Below are positions 45,850 to 54,562 of a stretch of DNA of 64,000 bases, one piece after another. The DNA is taken from positions 248,001-312,000 of the forward strand of contig CAVTJO010000007.1 in assembly GCA_963734955.1 (NCBI GenBank), given 5' to 3'. The position numbers and the translations under genes are program-made. The DNA is from UBA11986 sp963734955 (GTDB taxonomy: Bacteria > Bacteroidota > Ignavibacteria > UBA10030 > UBA6906). A model generated the notes under the pieces. It saw only the letters and a program-made list of their open reading frames with translations. It did no database searches and was not told where the DNA came from. Within the stretch, counting starts at the first letter, position 1, and each line of letters opens with the position of its first letter.

Positions 45850-46002
45850 ATGGTGGGCCCGATGAACTTCTTCAAGATGGCTGCTTTGATCGCGCTTGCT
45901 TCTCTTCCGCTTCTGTTGGCCCGGAAGGAAAAGGAAACGCTGAAGGCGTCGCCCGTGGTCGAGTCAGACCACCTGTTTGACGAGGAGTTGTTGATAGGCT
46001 AG
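45850..46002 (+). CDS. Possible small secreted peptide (46-50 residues)
   Basis: From ATG 45850 or 45862 the frame encodes a short basic N-terminus and a hydrophobic stretch (MNFFKMAALIALASLPLLLA), a cluster of Lys/Glu (RKEKETLKAS) and an acidic end (VVESDHLFDEELLIG). This is the layout of a signal-peptide-bearing micropeptide. It lies in the repeat-rich stretch and has only a weak purine-rich site in front. No family is recognised with certainty. Confidence 0.5.
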   Translation: MVGPMNFFKMAALIALASLPLLLARKEKETLKASPVVESDHLFDEELLIG

Positions 46003-46691
46003 CAGTTGCGGTGTAACCTTCCTGTCGCTGCGTCTCTTCTTCGCTGTCGCCTGCGATTGCTCCCGGTCTGAATTGCGTTTCACTCTCGTGCCATGTTTCT
46101 GCCGAAGGCATCCCTTTGGGAGACTCCGTTGCAACTGAGAAGCCGTTGCAACGTCGCTCAACATGACGGTTGTTTCTCGGGTCATACTGAGGCCATCATG
46201 TCGACTCCGCCCAGAATCGTCACAACAATGACATCAGAATAGCTCAGTTGTCACTTTCTTTAGGGGATGCTGAAATTCCCACTCTTCGATTGATTAGTCC
46301 CCTCTGCACCGCTGTCGATTTCGCAAAACGCCTTATGCTTCGTTCCGCAAGCTGCGCGTTCCGAAATCGACGGTCGACGACTCGACTCGTCGAGCCGTGA
46401 GCGTTGAGGCGATGGCGTGCGTTCCGATTTCAGCCACGGGTCATGACCTTGCGGCTGAAATCGGCGGCACGGGCGGTGAAAGCCATCGCTGCAAAGAAAT
46501 GGGGACCGTGATGTCATTGGTAGCGACCGACTCAAATGATTTCATGCTCGTGGAGGGAGTCGAAGGATGGCCAGTGTCATGTTTCGACTCCGCTGCGACT
46601 GAGAAGCGTTGCAACGTCGCTCAACATGACGACGGTCTGGTGGTGGGAGTCGAAGGATGATCAGTGCGTTATCTTGACTCCGGGAGGAACA
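46003..46691. other. Intergenic region with inverted repeats and repeat fragments
   Basis: About 690 bp downstream of the minus-strand penicillin-binding protein gene. It contains two fragments of the long repeat (about 46098-46170 and 46578-46630) and the nested inverted repeats at 46314-46464. No gene is supported. Confidence 0.5.
46314..46464. repeat. Two nested perfect inverted repeats
   Basis: GTCGATTTCG (46314-46323) pairs with CGAAATCGAC (46362-46371); CCGATTTCAGCC (46424-46435) pairs with GGCTGAAATCGG (46453-46464). The arms resemble each other (CGATTTC/GAAATCG), so alternative pairings between the two hairpins are possible. A palindromic block around CGACTCGTCGAG lies between them. 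Confidence 0.7.
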
Positions 46692-48995
46692 CTAAAAGCT
46701 GATTGTTCCCAGCCCTTCTTCTCCTTCGTTCCACTTCGAGCTCGTGTGCTTGTTGCACTTCCCGGGCAGGGTTTTCTCGGTGAAGTACTCGGTCATCGTG
46801 TGCGGACAATATTCGGTCGCAAGCTTCTTCGTGTCCGTACAGATGGTCTCCGCGAAGACGGTCGCCGGCTTTTCAAAGTACTCGAGCGGCATGGCGATCG
46901 AAGGATCCTCGTAGACATACTTCATGAACCGCCCCCAGATAGGGGCCGCGGCGCGGCCACCCTGACCATCCCAATTTGTAAAGTGGACGCTCTTGTTATC
47001 AAATCCCACCCACACTCCAGCAGCAATCTGCGGTGTATAGCCGACAAACCAGGCGTCGGCAAATTCATTCGTGGTGCCCGTCTTTCCCGCTGCCGGAAGG
47101 TGGAAATAGCTGCGTACACGGGTCCCGGTTCCCTCGTCCACAACACCCTGAAGCATGGTCGTCATGATGAACGACGTCTCTTCGCTCAGTACTTCGCGCC
47201 GCTGCGGGAGGTTTTCCTCGATCACATTCCCGTCCTTGTCCTCAATGCGCATGATGGAGTGGGGGGCGACGTACACACCGTGGTTCGAGTAGACACCAAA
47301 TGCTGCAGTCATTTCCAGGGGTGACACGTCCCCGGATCCCAGCGCAAGGGATTCGTACGGAGGAAGCGGCGCTGTGATTCCCATCCGTCGTGCGTAGTCG
47401 ATCACGGTGTTTACCGGAGCAATTTCCATGATCGCGCGAACCGCAATCAGGTTGATGGAATTTACAAGTCCATCGCGCAGTGTACTTTTCCCTCCAAACT
47501 GTCCGTCGGAGTTGGAGGGAGTCCACCGCTTCCCATCTGCCATGATGAGCGTGACCGGCTGATTGAGGAGCTCGTAACATGGCGGATAGTTGTTGTCGAT
47601 GGCAACGGTATACACGAACGGCTTGAACGCCGATCCCACCTGTCGCCGTATCTGCGTCACGTGGTTCAATCCGTATTTGAAATTCTTGAAGTTGGAGCCA
47701 CCCACCATGGCAAGAACGCCGCCGGTACGCGGATCCAGGGCAACGAACCCGACTTCGATGGTCTGCGCTGCCTGCTTCATGGAATCGAGCCAGGCAGTGT
47801 TGTTACTGAGGGCATCGTAGACGCTATCGCGCTGCCGGGCAGTCTCCACCTTCCGGAAGTCCGCGGACGTTCTGATGGACTGGTCGATGACGTTCTTCAA
47901 TGCGTCCTGTTCCTTCTTCCATACCCACAACGAATCGAACTTCTTCTGATACTCGGCAAGATGCTCCTCCACGGCGCGGTTTGCGTGCCGCTGCATACGG
48001 CTGTCGAGGGTCGTGTATACGGATAGCCCGTCCCTGTACAGATCGAAGCCATACTTCTCCGCCTTCTGGACAAGCTGCTGGCGGACACTCTCGACGAAAT
48101 GGGGCGCTATCCCGGTTGCAGATACCGCATCGGCGTCCTTGATCTGGATGTCCTCCTGCTTTGCCTCTTCGCCTTGTTCCTGCGTGATATAGTCGTATTT
48201 CATCATCTGATCCAGAACGGTGTTCCGGCGACTGGCAGCGCGGTCAGGGTGATTGATCGGGTCGTAGTACGCTGGGCCTTTCAGCATGGCGATGAGCGTT
48301 GCGGTTTCGCCGAGCGTGAGCTCGGCGGGCGCTTTCCCGAAGTAGAGCTGTGAAGCCGAGGCGATGCCGTACGAACCCCTGCCGAAATACACGACGTTAA
48401 GATAGAACTCCAGGATCTCGTCCTTGGTGAAGTTGCGCTCGAGCTGCACCGAGGTGATAAACTCGCGGAGCTTGCGCGTGATTGTGTCGAAGATGTTTCT
48501 GTCGTTATGCCCGAGGTAGAGGTTGCGCGCGAGCTGCTGGGTAATGGTGCTCGCTCCTTCGTGACGGAAGAGCACGACATTCTTCACCATTGCCTTCAGG
48601 AACCGTACCGCATCCACCCCCCAATGACTGTAGAAATTCCTGTCCTCGGTGGCAATGAGAGCTTCGACAACCGACTTCGGTAACTGGTTGATGGAGACGT
48701 GAGAACGGTTCTTGATGAAGAACTGGTCGAGTACTTCCCCATCGATGGAGTAGACCTTTGTGGCGAGCTCGGGTTTCGGGTTCTCGATCTTCTCAAGGGA
48801 GGGAAGTCCTGAACCAAGGTACCATCCGTAGCCTGTGAGAAGTATCAGCGCAGCGGCGGCAATCGTGAGGTAGATTTGAACCTTTCTACTCATCTTGCTG
48901 GCTGGCACGGAAGTCCTCTTCTTTCGTCGAAACTCAGGGTCGTTGAAATAGCGGTCCATTTCTTCGGGGGTGTATCCCGGGTCGTCATTTGCCAT
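46692..48995 (-). CDS. mrcA: Class A penicillin-binding protein (PBP1A), bifunctional peptidoglycan synthase
   Basis: 767 residues. A cytoplasmic N-terminus and one membrane anchor (residues about 38-62, VQIYLTIAAAALILLTGYGW) are followed by a GT51 glycosyltransferase with catalytic EDRNFYSHWGVD and GASTITQQLARN. A transpeptidase domain follows with S-x-x-K in GSAFKPFVYT, S-x-N in SINL and K-T-G in AAGKTGTTNEF. The C-terminal about 45 residues carry Cys-containing CTDTKKLATEYCPHTMTEYF. It polymerises lipid II and crosslinks stem peptides on the periplasmic side. The start at 48995 overlaps the end of lpxH by 11 bp, so both are translated from one message. Confidence 0.96.
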   Translation of the reverse strand: MANDDPGYTPEEMDRYFNDPEFRRKKRTSVPASKMSRKVQIYLTIAAAALILLTGYGWYLGSGLPSLEKIENPKPELATKVYSIDGEVLDQFFIKNRSHVSINQLPKSVVEALIATEDRNFYSHWGVDAVRFLKAMVKNVVLFRHEGASTITQQLARNLYLGHNDRNIFDTITRKLREFITSVQLERNFTKDEILEFYLNVVYFGRGSYGIASASQLYFGKAPAELTLGETATLIAMLKGPAYYDPINHPDRAASRRNTVLDQMMKYDYITQEQGEEAKQEDIQIKDADAVSATGIAPHFVESVRQQLVQKAEKYGFDLYRDGLSVYTTLDSRMQRHANRAVEEHLAEYQKKFDSLWVWKKEQDALKNVIDQSIRTSADFRKVETARQRDSVYDALSNNTAWLDSMKQAAQTIEVGFVALDPRTGGVLAMVGGSNFKNFKYGLNHVTQIRRQVGSAFKPFVYTVAIDNNYPPCYELLNQPVTLIMADGKRWTPSNSDGQFGGKSTLRDGLVNSINLIAVRAIMEIAPVNTVIDYARRMGITAPLPPYESLALGSGDVSPLEMTAAFGVYSNHGVYVAPHSIMRIEDKDGNVIEENLPQRREVLSEETSFIMTTMLQGVVDEGTGTRVRSYFHLPAAGKTGTTNEFADAWFVGYTPQIAAGVWVGFDNKSVHFTNWDGQGGRAAAPIWGRFMKYVYEDPSIAMPLEYFEKPATVFAETICTDTKKLATEYCPHTMTEYFTEKTLPGKCNKHTSSKWNEGEEGLGTISF

Positions 48996-49731
48996 AGATC
49001 TGTCCTCGTGTTCCGTCCCATGCCTTCAGTCGTGCCGTTCCGTCAGCGAGCTCTGCGTACGTGTTGTAGGATATCCAGTCGCCAAGGTTCATGTACATCC
49101 CGCCGTTCATGGGAACCACGTTCGGTTTGTGTCGGTGTCCCATCATGACAATATCGACGCCGCCGGCGATATGGTCCCTCGCGTATTCAAGCATCCCTTC
49201 CTCTTCGCCGTAGTGTTTCTGCGATGTATATGCCCTGCTCGTGCGGGAGGAGCCCCGGGCGAGCCTGACCCCGAGATCGGGATGGAGCCATCGGTACAGC
49301 AGAATGTTCAATTTATTGCGCAACACCGGCTTGATGAGTTTGTAGCCTGTATCGTTTTTTGCGAGGCCGTCGCCATGATGAAACAGGATGCGTTTTCCCT
49401 CCACCGTCATCTCAAACGGATCAAAATGGAGTTCCATGCCCAGTTCTGTTTGAAAGAAGTCACCCATCCAGAAATCGTGGTTGCCCGCGAGATAGTGTAC
49501 CTTCACACCGCGGTCAGTAAATTCCTGAAGGGCGGCAAGGGTTCTGTGGAACCCTTTGGGGATGACCGTTCGATATTCGAACCAGAAATCAAAAAGATCG
49601 CCGAGGATAAAGAGCGAATTGGTTTCCGGCAGAATGCTCTTCAGAAATCCGAGGAGGCGATCCTCCTTCAATTTTTCGCTTGAGCGGGTCCCCAATCCGA
49701 GATGAACATCAGAGAAAAAGTAGGAGGCCAT
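48985..49731 (-). CDS. lpxH: UDP-2,3-diacylglucosamine diphosphatase
   Basis: 248 residues. Calcineurin-like metallophosphoesterase with all metal motifs: SDVHLGLGT (residues about 7-15), LGDLFDFW, AGNHDFW, HHGDG and GHRHKPN. It hydrolyses UDP-2,3-diacylglucosamine to lipid X in lipid A synthesis at the inner face of the cytoplasmic membrane. Together with the outer-membrane proteins here it shows an LPS-bearing organism. It lies 9 bp behind the preceding gene and overlaps mrcA, linking LPS and peptidoglycan synthesis in one transcript. Confidence 0.93.
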   Translation of the reverse strand: MASYFFSDVHLGLGTRSSEKLKEDRLLGFLKSILPETNSLFILGDLFDFWFEYRTVIPKGFHRTLAALQEFTDRGVKVHYLAGNHDFWMGDFFQTELGMELHFDPFEMTVEGKRILFHHGDGLAKNDTGYKLIKPVLRNKLNILLYRWLHPDLGVRLARGSSRTSRAYTSQKHYGEEEGMLEYARDHIAGGVDIVMMGHRHKPNVVPMNGGMYMNLGDWISYNTYAELADGTARLKAWDGTRGQIYGK

Positions 49732-49740
49732 GAGGGGCGT

Positions 49741-50187
49741 TCACCGCCTGGAGACGATCAGCTTCAGCGTAACCGGCTGACTGAACTTTGTGCACCAACC
49801 CCGGGTATCAGAACAGAAGTAATAGACAATGGTTCCCTTCAGGGAATACGTGCCTGGTGTCGCGGTTGGAGAGACCGAGAACCGCTGTCTCACCGGAGAT
49901 GATGTTGACAGAAACCCCGTCTCCTTGTCAGTAGAGAAGTCGGGATCACCCTGAAGCGTTACGGCACCGTTCTTTTCAATCGCCACTTCCACCGGCGGAT
50001 CGGCGTTGATATGAATTCCATCGACCGGAGTAAAGACGAACAGAATTGCGCCTTCAGCGTCTGCTGTCAACGTGTTGTTCTCCAGCGTCACGTCGACGTG
50101 GACATATTTGTTCTCTTTCGCGGCAGCATTGTCGCCACGGGCAGCGAACATCATCACGTGAGATAACAACAACAGACCGGATATCAC
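49741..50187 (-). CDS. Secreted DsbD N-terminal-domain-like protein
   Basis: 148 residues from GTG 50187, with AAGGAG about 9 bases upstream. Signal peptide (SGLLLLSHVMMFAARGDNA), then a beta-sandwich beginning KYVHVDVTLENNTLTADAEG, with ILFVFTPVDGIHINADPP and YYFCSDTRGWCTKFSQPVTL. The paired cysteines in YFCSDTRGWC resemble those of the alpha (DsbD N-terminal) domain that passes electrons to periplasmic thioredoxin-like partners. The transmembrane and C-terminal domains of full DsbD are absent, so this would be a stand-alone version. Function as a thiol-disulfide protein is inferred. Confidence 0.65.
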   Translation of the reverse strand: MISGLLLLSHVMMFAARGDNAAAKENKYVHVDVTLENNTLTADAEGAILFVFTPVDGIHINADPPVEVAIEKNGAVTLQGDPDFSTDKETGFLSTSSPVRQRFSVSPTATPGTYSLKGTIVYYFCSDTRGWCTKFSQPVTLKLIVSRR

Positions 50188-50294
50188 AGGCGATTCTCCT
50201 TCAACGCTCGTTGCTTACCAATCTAAAGAACTTTGCCGGCAAAGTAAACTGGCTCGAGGTTTGAAGGAGAATGAGCCACATCGATTGATGGTTC

Positions 50295-51598
50295 TCACGC
50301 CGATCGTCGAACTGGCTTGGTGAAGGGGTCCCGAACGAAACGGAGAAGGGAAAGTCCAAGCACGAAGAACACGCCAACGGCAAGGACTGCAACACGCTGG
50401 CTGCCGGTGGCCCAGGAAAGCGCTCCGAAGACGAACGTTCCGATGACTGCAGATGCCTTGCCGCAGAAGCCATCATAGAACCCGAAGAACTCCGCCTCAC
50501 GGTCCGGAGGAGTAAGCAACGCCATAAGGCTGCGGCTGGCTGACTGCGATCCTCCCATGCACGCACCCGCGATCACGCCAATGCCATAGAAGATAGCCTT
50601 CGATGGCACCATGTACGCTCCAATCACAACGGCAATCCAGCACACCAGGCTCACGATGATGGATTTCTTCGGTCCAAGTCTGTCCGTCATGAAGCCGAAG
50701 GCCAATGATCCAACAATCGCCGACGCCTGGACCACAGCGAAGAGGATCAGGATTTCCTGGAGAGAAAACGCCAGCGACTCCTGGGCGAAGATGGACGCGA
50801 AGGAGATCACGGTAAGGATGCCATCATTATAGAAGAAGAATGCCACAAGAAACAATGCCACTTGCTTATAGGAACGCAGGTGGGAGATCGTCTGGCGGAC
50901 GCGAACAAACCCTGCCTTCAAGTATGAGGCCTGCGTACGTACGGTCCGCTCCCTGTCACGCAGGAACATGAAGAGCGGAAGCGAGAAGAGGAGGAACATT
51001 CCCGCGGCGATCACGAAGCTGAAGCGGACGTTGTGAAGGTTTTCTGCGACGAATCCGTTTGCATAGAGCGGGATCGCGATCAGGAGGGATGCAAGTGATC
51101 CGACATACCCCATGGCGAATCCATATCCCGAGACGCGGCCGTAACTCTCTTTTGCGGTAAGGAGCGGGAGAAATGCGTCGTAAAAGACGATCCCACCCTC
51201 GAATCCGATATTCGCAACAATGAAAAGTACCGCCCCCAACGCAATCATTCCCGCTTCGACGAAATACAGCAGCGAGGTGCACGACGACACTTGCGAGCGT
51301 GAACCCGAGCAGATACAGTTTGCGACTGTGTCCATAATCGCTGGCGGCGCCAAGCACCGGGGCGATCAACGCGGTGAGCAACATCGAGATGCTGACGATC
51401 AGACCCCAGAAGAAATCGCCTCTTCCCGTCCCTCCGACGACGATCTCCTTGAAGTACAGTGAATAGCCGACGGCAACAATGAGAACGGAGAAGGAAGTGT
51501 TGGCGAAATCAAACAGGCTCCAGACGAGAATCTGGCTGCGCGACGCTGAGGATGCCGTTGTGAGAGGAAGAAGGAACGCCGGCGGGTATGTGCATGCG
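50295..51598 (-). pseudogene. UMF1/Atg22-like MFS transporter, frameshifted
   Basis: Twelve-helix major facilitator protein. The N-terminal part (SQILVWSLFDFANTSFSVLI, FFWGLIVSISMLLTALIAPV, GAASDYGHSRKLYLLGFTLA) is in one frame. The part from CTSLLYFVEAGMIALGAVLF to the end (LLRFVRDPFTK) is in another. The frame changes at about 51279-51288, inside GACGACGAC-type sequence. The N-terminal frame also lacks a usable start codon: an in-frame TAG sits at 51610, and the nearest ATG (about 51598) is in yet another frame, so a second indel near 51530-51590 is likely. The UMF1 signature D-F-A-N-(T/S)-x-F is clear. Substrates of this family are poorly known. Downstream of nusB on the same strand. Confidence 0.8.
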
Positions 51599-51609
51599 GC
51601 TGTTGTTGT

Positions 51610-52101
51610 CTAGCGGGAAGGTTCCGTTCCGGTCTTCTTTGTTCTTGCGCCGGGATCGCCCTCCCAGAGACCACGACCTGCCTTCCCCACCTCCCCCGCA
51701 GTTTTCAGATCGTCGTAGACGGCGTCGAGGACACCGTTCACAAACTGGCCGCTCTTTTCCGTGCTGAACAGTTTCGCAAGCTCAATGGCTTCATTCATGG
51801 AAACCTTGGGCGGGATTTCCTTGAAATACTTTAACTCGCAGATTGCCATGCGAAGGATGACGCGATCCAGGATGGCGATTCGCTCGAAGTCCCAATTGGC
51901 GACTTTGGTCTGGATGATCTTGTCGACCTCGGCTTTGTGTTTGATGGCCTCGATCACCAACTTCTTGGCGAAGGTATGGGATTCCTTGTTTTCTTCGAGT
52001 CCCGTCAGCACATGGGCGATAACATGCTCGACGGGGTCATGGGCAATCTCGTAGGCATAGAGCGCCTGCACAACCTTCTCCCTGATGATCCTTCGTCTCA
52101 C
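51610..52101 (-). CDS. nusB: Transcription antitermination factor NusB
   Basis: 163 residues, with about 25 residues of charged C-terminal extension beyond the usual 140. The all-helical NusB fold is clear from REKVVQALYAYEIAHDPVEH, the central WDFERIAILDRVILRMAICE and the signature IPPKVSMNEAIELAKLFSTE followed by KSGQFVNGVLDAV. It binds boxA RNA with NusE (S10) to prevent premature termination in rRNA operons. The start is GTG 52101 behind GAGGA. It lies within a minus-strand gene block; its stop is close to the downstream MFS gene. Confidence 0.95.
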   Translation of the reverse strand: MRRRIIREKVVQALYAYEIAHDPVEHVIAHVLTGLEENKESHTFAKKLVIEAIKHKAEVDKIIQTKVANWDFERIAILDRVILRMAICELKYFKEIPPKVSMNEAIELAKLFSTEKSGQFVNGVLDAVYDDLKTAGEVGKAGRGLWEGDPGARTKKTGTEPSR

Positions 52102-52226
52102 GTGCTATCTTCCTCGTTGCATAAGGAACGGCTACCGCAAATTCCCGCTTACCGAAATCGTGCTTACCGGACGCCCATGTTGTGTGCCCGGGGTTTCACG
52201 CGTTCAAACCATGTCATGGGAAGTGC

Positions 52227-53018
52227 TCAACTATGTCGTGTTGGTATCAGTGTTATGCGCGGCGATCCCATTGAAGGGTGTGCATCGACCAACACGGGTG
52301 TTCCAAACACCTCTTGAATTCGCGATTCCGTCAAGACCTCCTCCGGAGTCCCGATTGCCTGAACTGTGCCGCACACCATCATTGCGATCCGGTCGCTATA
52401 GGCAGCGGCGAGATTGAGGTCGTGCGAGACCGAAAGGACAGTTAATCCCGTGGTCTTGTTCAGCTTCCTGATGATGTCGAAGATCTCTATCTGATGTGCG
52501 ATATCAAGATGGGCGTTGGGTTCGTCAAGGAGAAGAATCTGCGGTTGCTGTGTGAGGGCCCGCGCGATAAACACACGCTGCCGCTCGCCACCGGAGAGCG
52601 TTGTAACAGGCTGGTGCGCGAGGTGACGTATATCGGTCAGCGCAAGCATATTGGTTGCAAGCTCGATGTCCCGGGGGTTCTCGAATGCTTTGCCCCTGCA
52701 ATGAGGTGCCCGTCCCATCAGGACGAGTTCAAGGACCGTGAACGGGAACAGCGGTCCGGTGTCTTGCGGGACAAACGCTATGCGCTTTGCGAGCTCGGAG
52801 CGGGAGTACGATGTGATGTCACGACCGTCAAAAGTAACCCGACCCCGTTGTGGCATATAGATGCGGTCCAATAGTCGGAGGAGAGTTGTTTTCCCCGAGC
52901 CATTGGGGCCGACGAGACCAAGGAATTCACCGGTGTGGAGTTCTAGAGAGACATCGCGCAGGGTAACGGCGCCAGGTGAGTAACTGAACGAAACGTTCTC
53001 CGCTGCAAGTGCGTGCAT
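52227..53018 (-). CDS. ABC transporter ATP-binding protein, FecE/BtuD type
   Basis: 263 residues from ATG 53018 (a TTG at 53066 would add 16). Walker A GPNGSGKTT, Q-loop VPQDTG, signature LSGGERQR, Walker B ILLLDEP with N instead of the usual T right behind it (DEPNAHLD), and H-loop SVSHDLNLAAAYSD. This arrangement is typical of ATPases for iron-siderophore, haem or cobalamin import. Its partner should be the FecCD-type permease at 54563-55627. A DUF4383-like membrane gene lies between the two, and no substrate-binding protein is in view. About 200 bp of DNA without a gene precedes it and may hold a separate promoter. Confidence 0.93.
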   Translation of the reverse strand: MHALAAENVSFSYSPGAVTLRDVSLELHTGEFLGLVGPNGSGKTTLLRLLDRIYMPQRGRVTFDGRDITSYSRSELAKRIAFVPQDTGPLFPFTVLELVLMGRAPHCRGKAFENPRDIELATNMLALTDIRHLAHQPVTTLSGGERQRVFIARALTQQPQILLLDEPNAHLDIAHQIEIFDIIRKLNKTTGLTVLSVSHDLNLAAAYSDRIAMMVCGTVQAIGTPEEVLTESRIQEVFGTPVLVDAHPSMGSPRITLIPTRHS

Positions 53019-53219
53019 ATCGTTGAAATGAACCTCAGAGGTATTCTGCCGCGTTGGTACTGGCAAGAAGTCGCAGGCAATGTACTGAATTCAAATTAGG
53101 AAGGCAACCGAAAATCGTGAAGGAACGATTCAACAGGAATAGGCTGAGTTGCCTGGAACCTGCAAGATACGGGTATCCTGCGTGGTAGTGATCACGCACC
53201 GACCCATGACAAAGTGATG

Positions 53220-54507
53220 TTACTCTGCTTTGTCCGGAGCGGCCATTCCAAGATAGAGCGCAATTGATCCGGTCACCAGATGGAGGATGTGGCCGGGAGA
53301 ATTCAACGGGACCAATCCCAGGAACATCTGATCGGATGGCAGACCCTCCAGGCAGGCTTGAATAACTCCCCCCGCAAATACCAGAAGTAACACAGACCCG
53401 CAAAGTATTCCCCAGAGGCGGGCCCGGACCTCATAGTCCGATGCGAGAATTCCTGTGATGCCAATTGCCAGGTGGATCACATTATGTGCAGCGTTGATTG
53501 CCACCAGGTTGAAGAGATAACGCGCACCCACGCTTTCATGATGCATCGGATTGAAAACGCGGATGGGGAGGAATCCTAGTATTCCGAATGCGGTATAGAA
53601 TGTCCCAAGAAGCCTCGCGCCAAATTGAACGAATGACTTCTGTGAAATAACACCGGATGGGGCAGGAAAATTCGGAGGAGCCACCGATGGGCCTGCCTTT
53701 TTCCATTCATAATTGATAAAGAGGATCAGCGGCGTAACGAGCCACTCGGCAAACATGACCGGCAGGAACACACCGAGCCCCGACATCGTATACGGAGTCG
53801 AGCTCAGCATCAACCCGATAAGTTGTACGCTTCCGATTGCGCCCCCAAGCACAAGGCCGAGCCTCATGTTGTTCCACGAATATCTCCCGGTGAGCACGAC
53901 GATCGCATTCCATCCAATAATTGCCAATTGGCCGGTGAACACGCGAAGCTCCAATGGGCCGATTTGCCATGGCCAAACAGTCGCGAGGACATCCGCTTGT
54001 GCAAGCCAGAAAACAGCGAGGGTGAGGTACAGGAAACCACGGACGATCAGCCATCCGCGGGACGCCTTGCCGAGGTTGCGGAGACCTTTTGCATCTGCGG
54101 AGGTCGATGATGTTGGAGCGTGTGCGTTCTGTTTACGATACGTTATGGGCACCATGAACGGTCCGACATAGTAAAAGACAAGCCATACCAGAGTCGTGAG
54201 AAAGTACGCGCGGAATTGGTGCCAGTGCGCCATCGTCGCAATGAGCAGCACCACGCAGAAGATGATGAGCCCGCCCATGACCATTTTGCGTTTGCGACCA
54301 GTCGTTTTCTTTGAGCGCGAGGATGTAGTACGCGATCGCGCCAACGTATGCCGCGCCGATGAGTATTGCCGACCGTGGGTGAGGAACAATCCATGCCCAA
54401 TACGCATCGGTGCTGTTCGGAAAGAAGTACAGAAGAATACCGAACGGGACAATCACGCCGAGCATTGCGTAGAAGAGAAAACGAAACTCTCGAATTAAGG
54501 GACGCAT
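53220..54507 (-). pseudogene. Polytopic membrane protein with DUF4383-like C-terminus, frameshifted
   Basis: The N-terminus (FRFLFYAMLGVIVPFGILLY, AILIGAAYVGAIAYYILALK) and the remainder (VMGGLIIFCVVLLIATMAHW to the end) are in different frames. Dropping the base at about 54297 gives a continuous protein of about 428 residues reading KENDWRKRKMVMGG across the join. There are about ten hydrophobic segments. The last about 120 residues resemble DUF4383: INAAHNVIHLAIGITGI, RLWGILCGSVLLLVFAGGVI, and PGHILHLVTGSIALYLGMAA. Function unknown. It is unusual between the permease and ATPase genes of one ABC importer. Confidence 0.72.
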
Positions 54508-54562
54508 GGAGAAGTGAATGAATGGATAGATGGATAGATTGGATAAATGGAGAGGTGGTGTG

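Noticed and set aside
51280..51353. Start of the MFS transporter at 51353
   Set aside because: The first about 24 residues of that frame are not membrane-protein-like; the conserved N-terminal helices lie in another frame further upstream.
53019..53219. Cobalamin riboswitch or Fur box before the ABC ATPase gene
   Set aside because: No B12-box core or Fur-like inverted repeat is visible on either strand.
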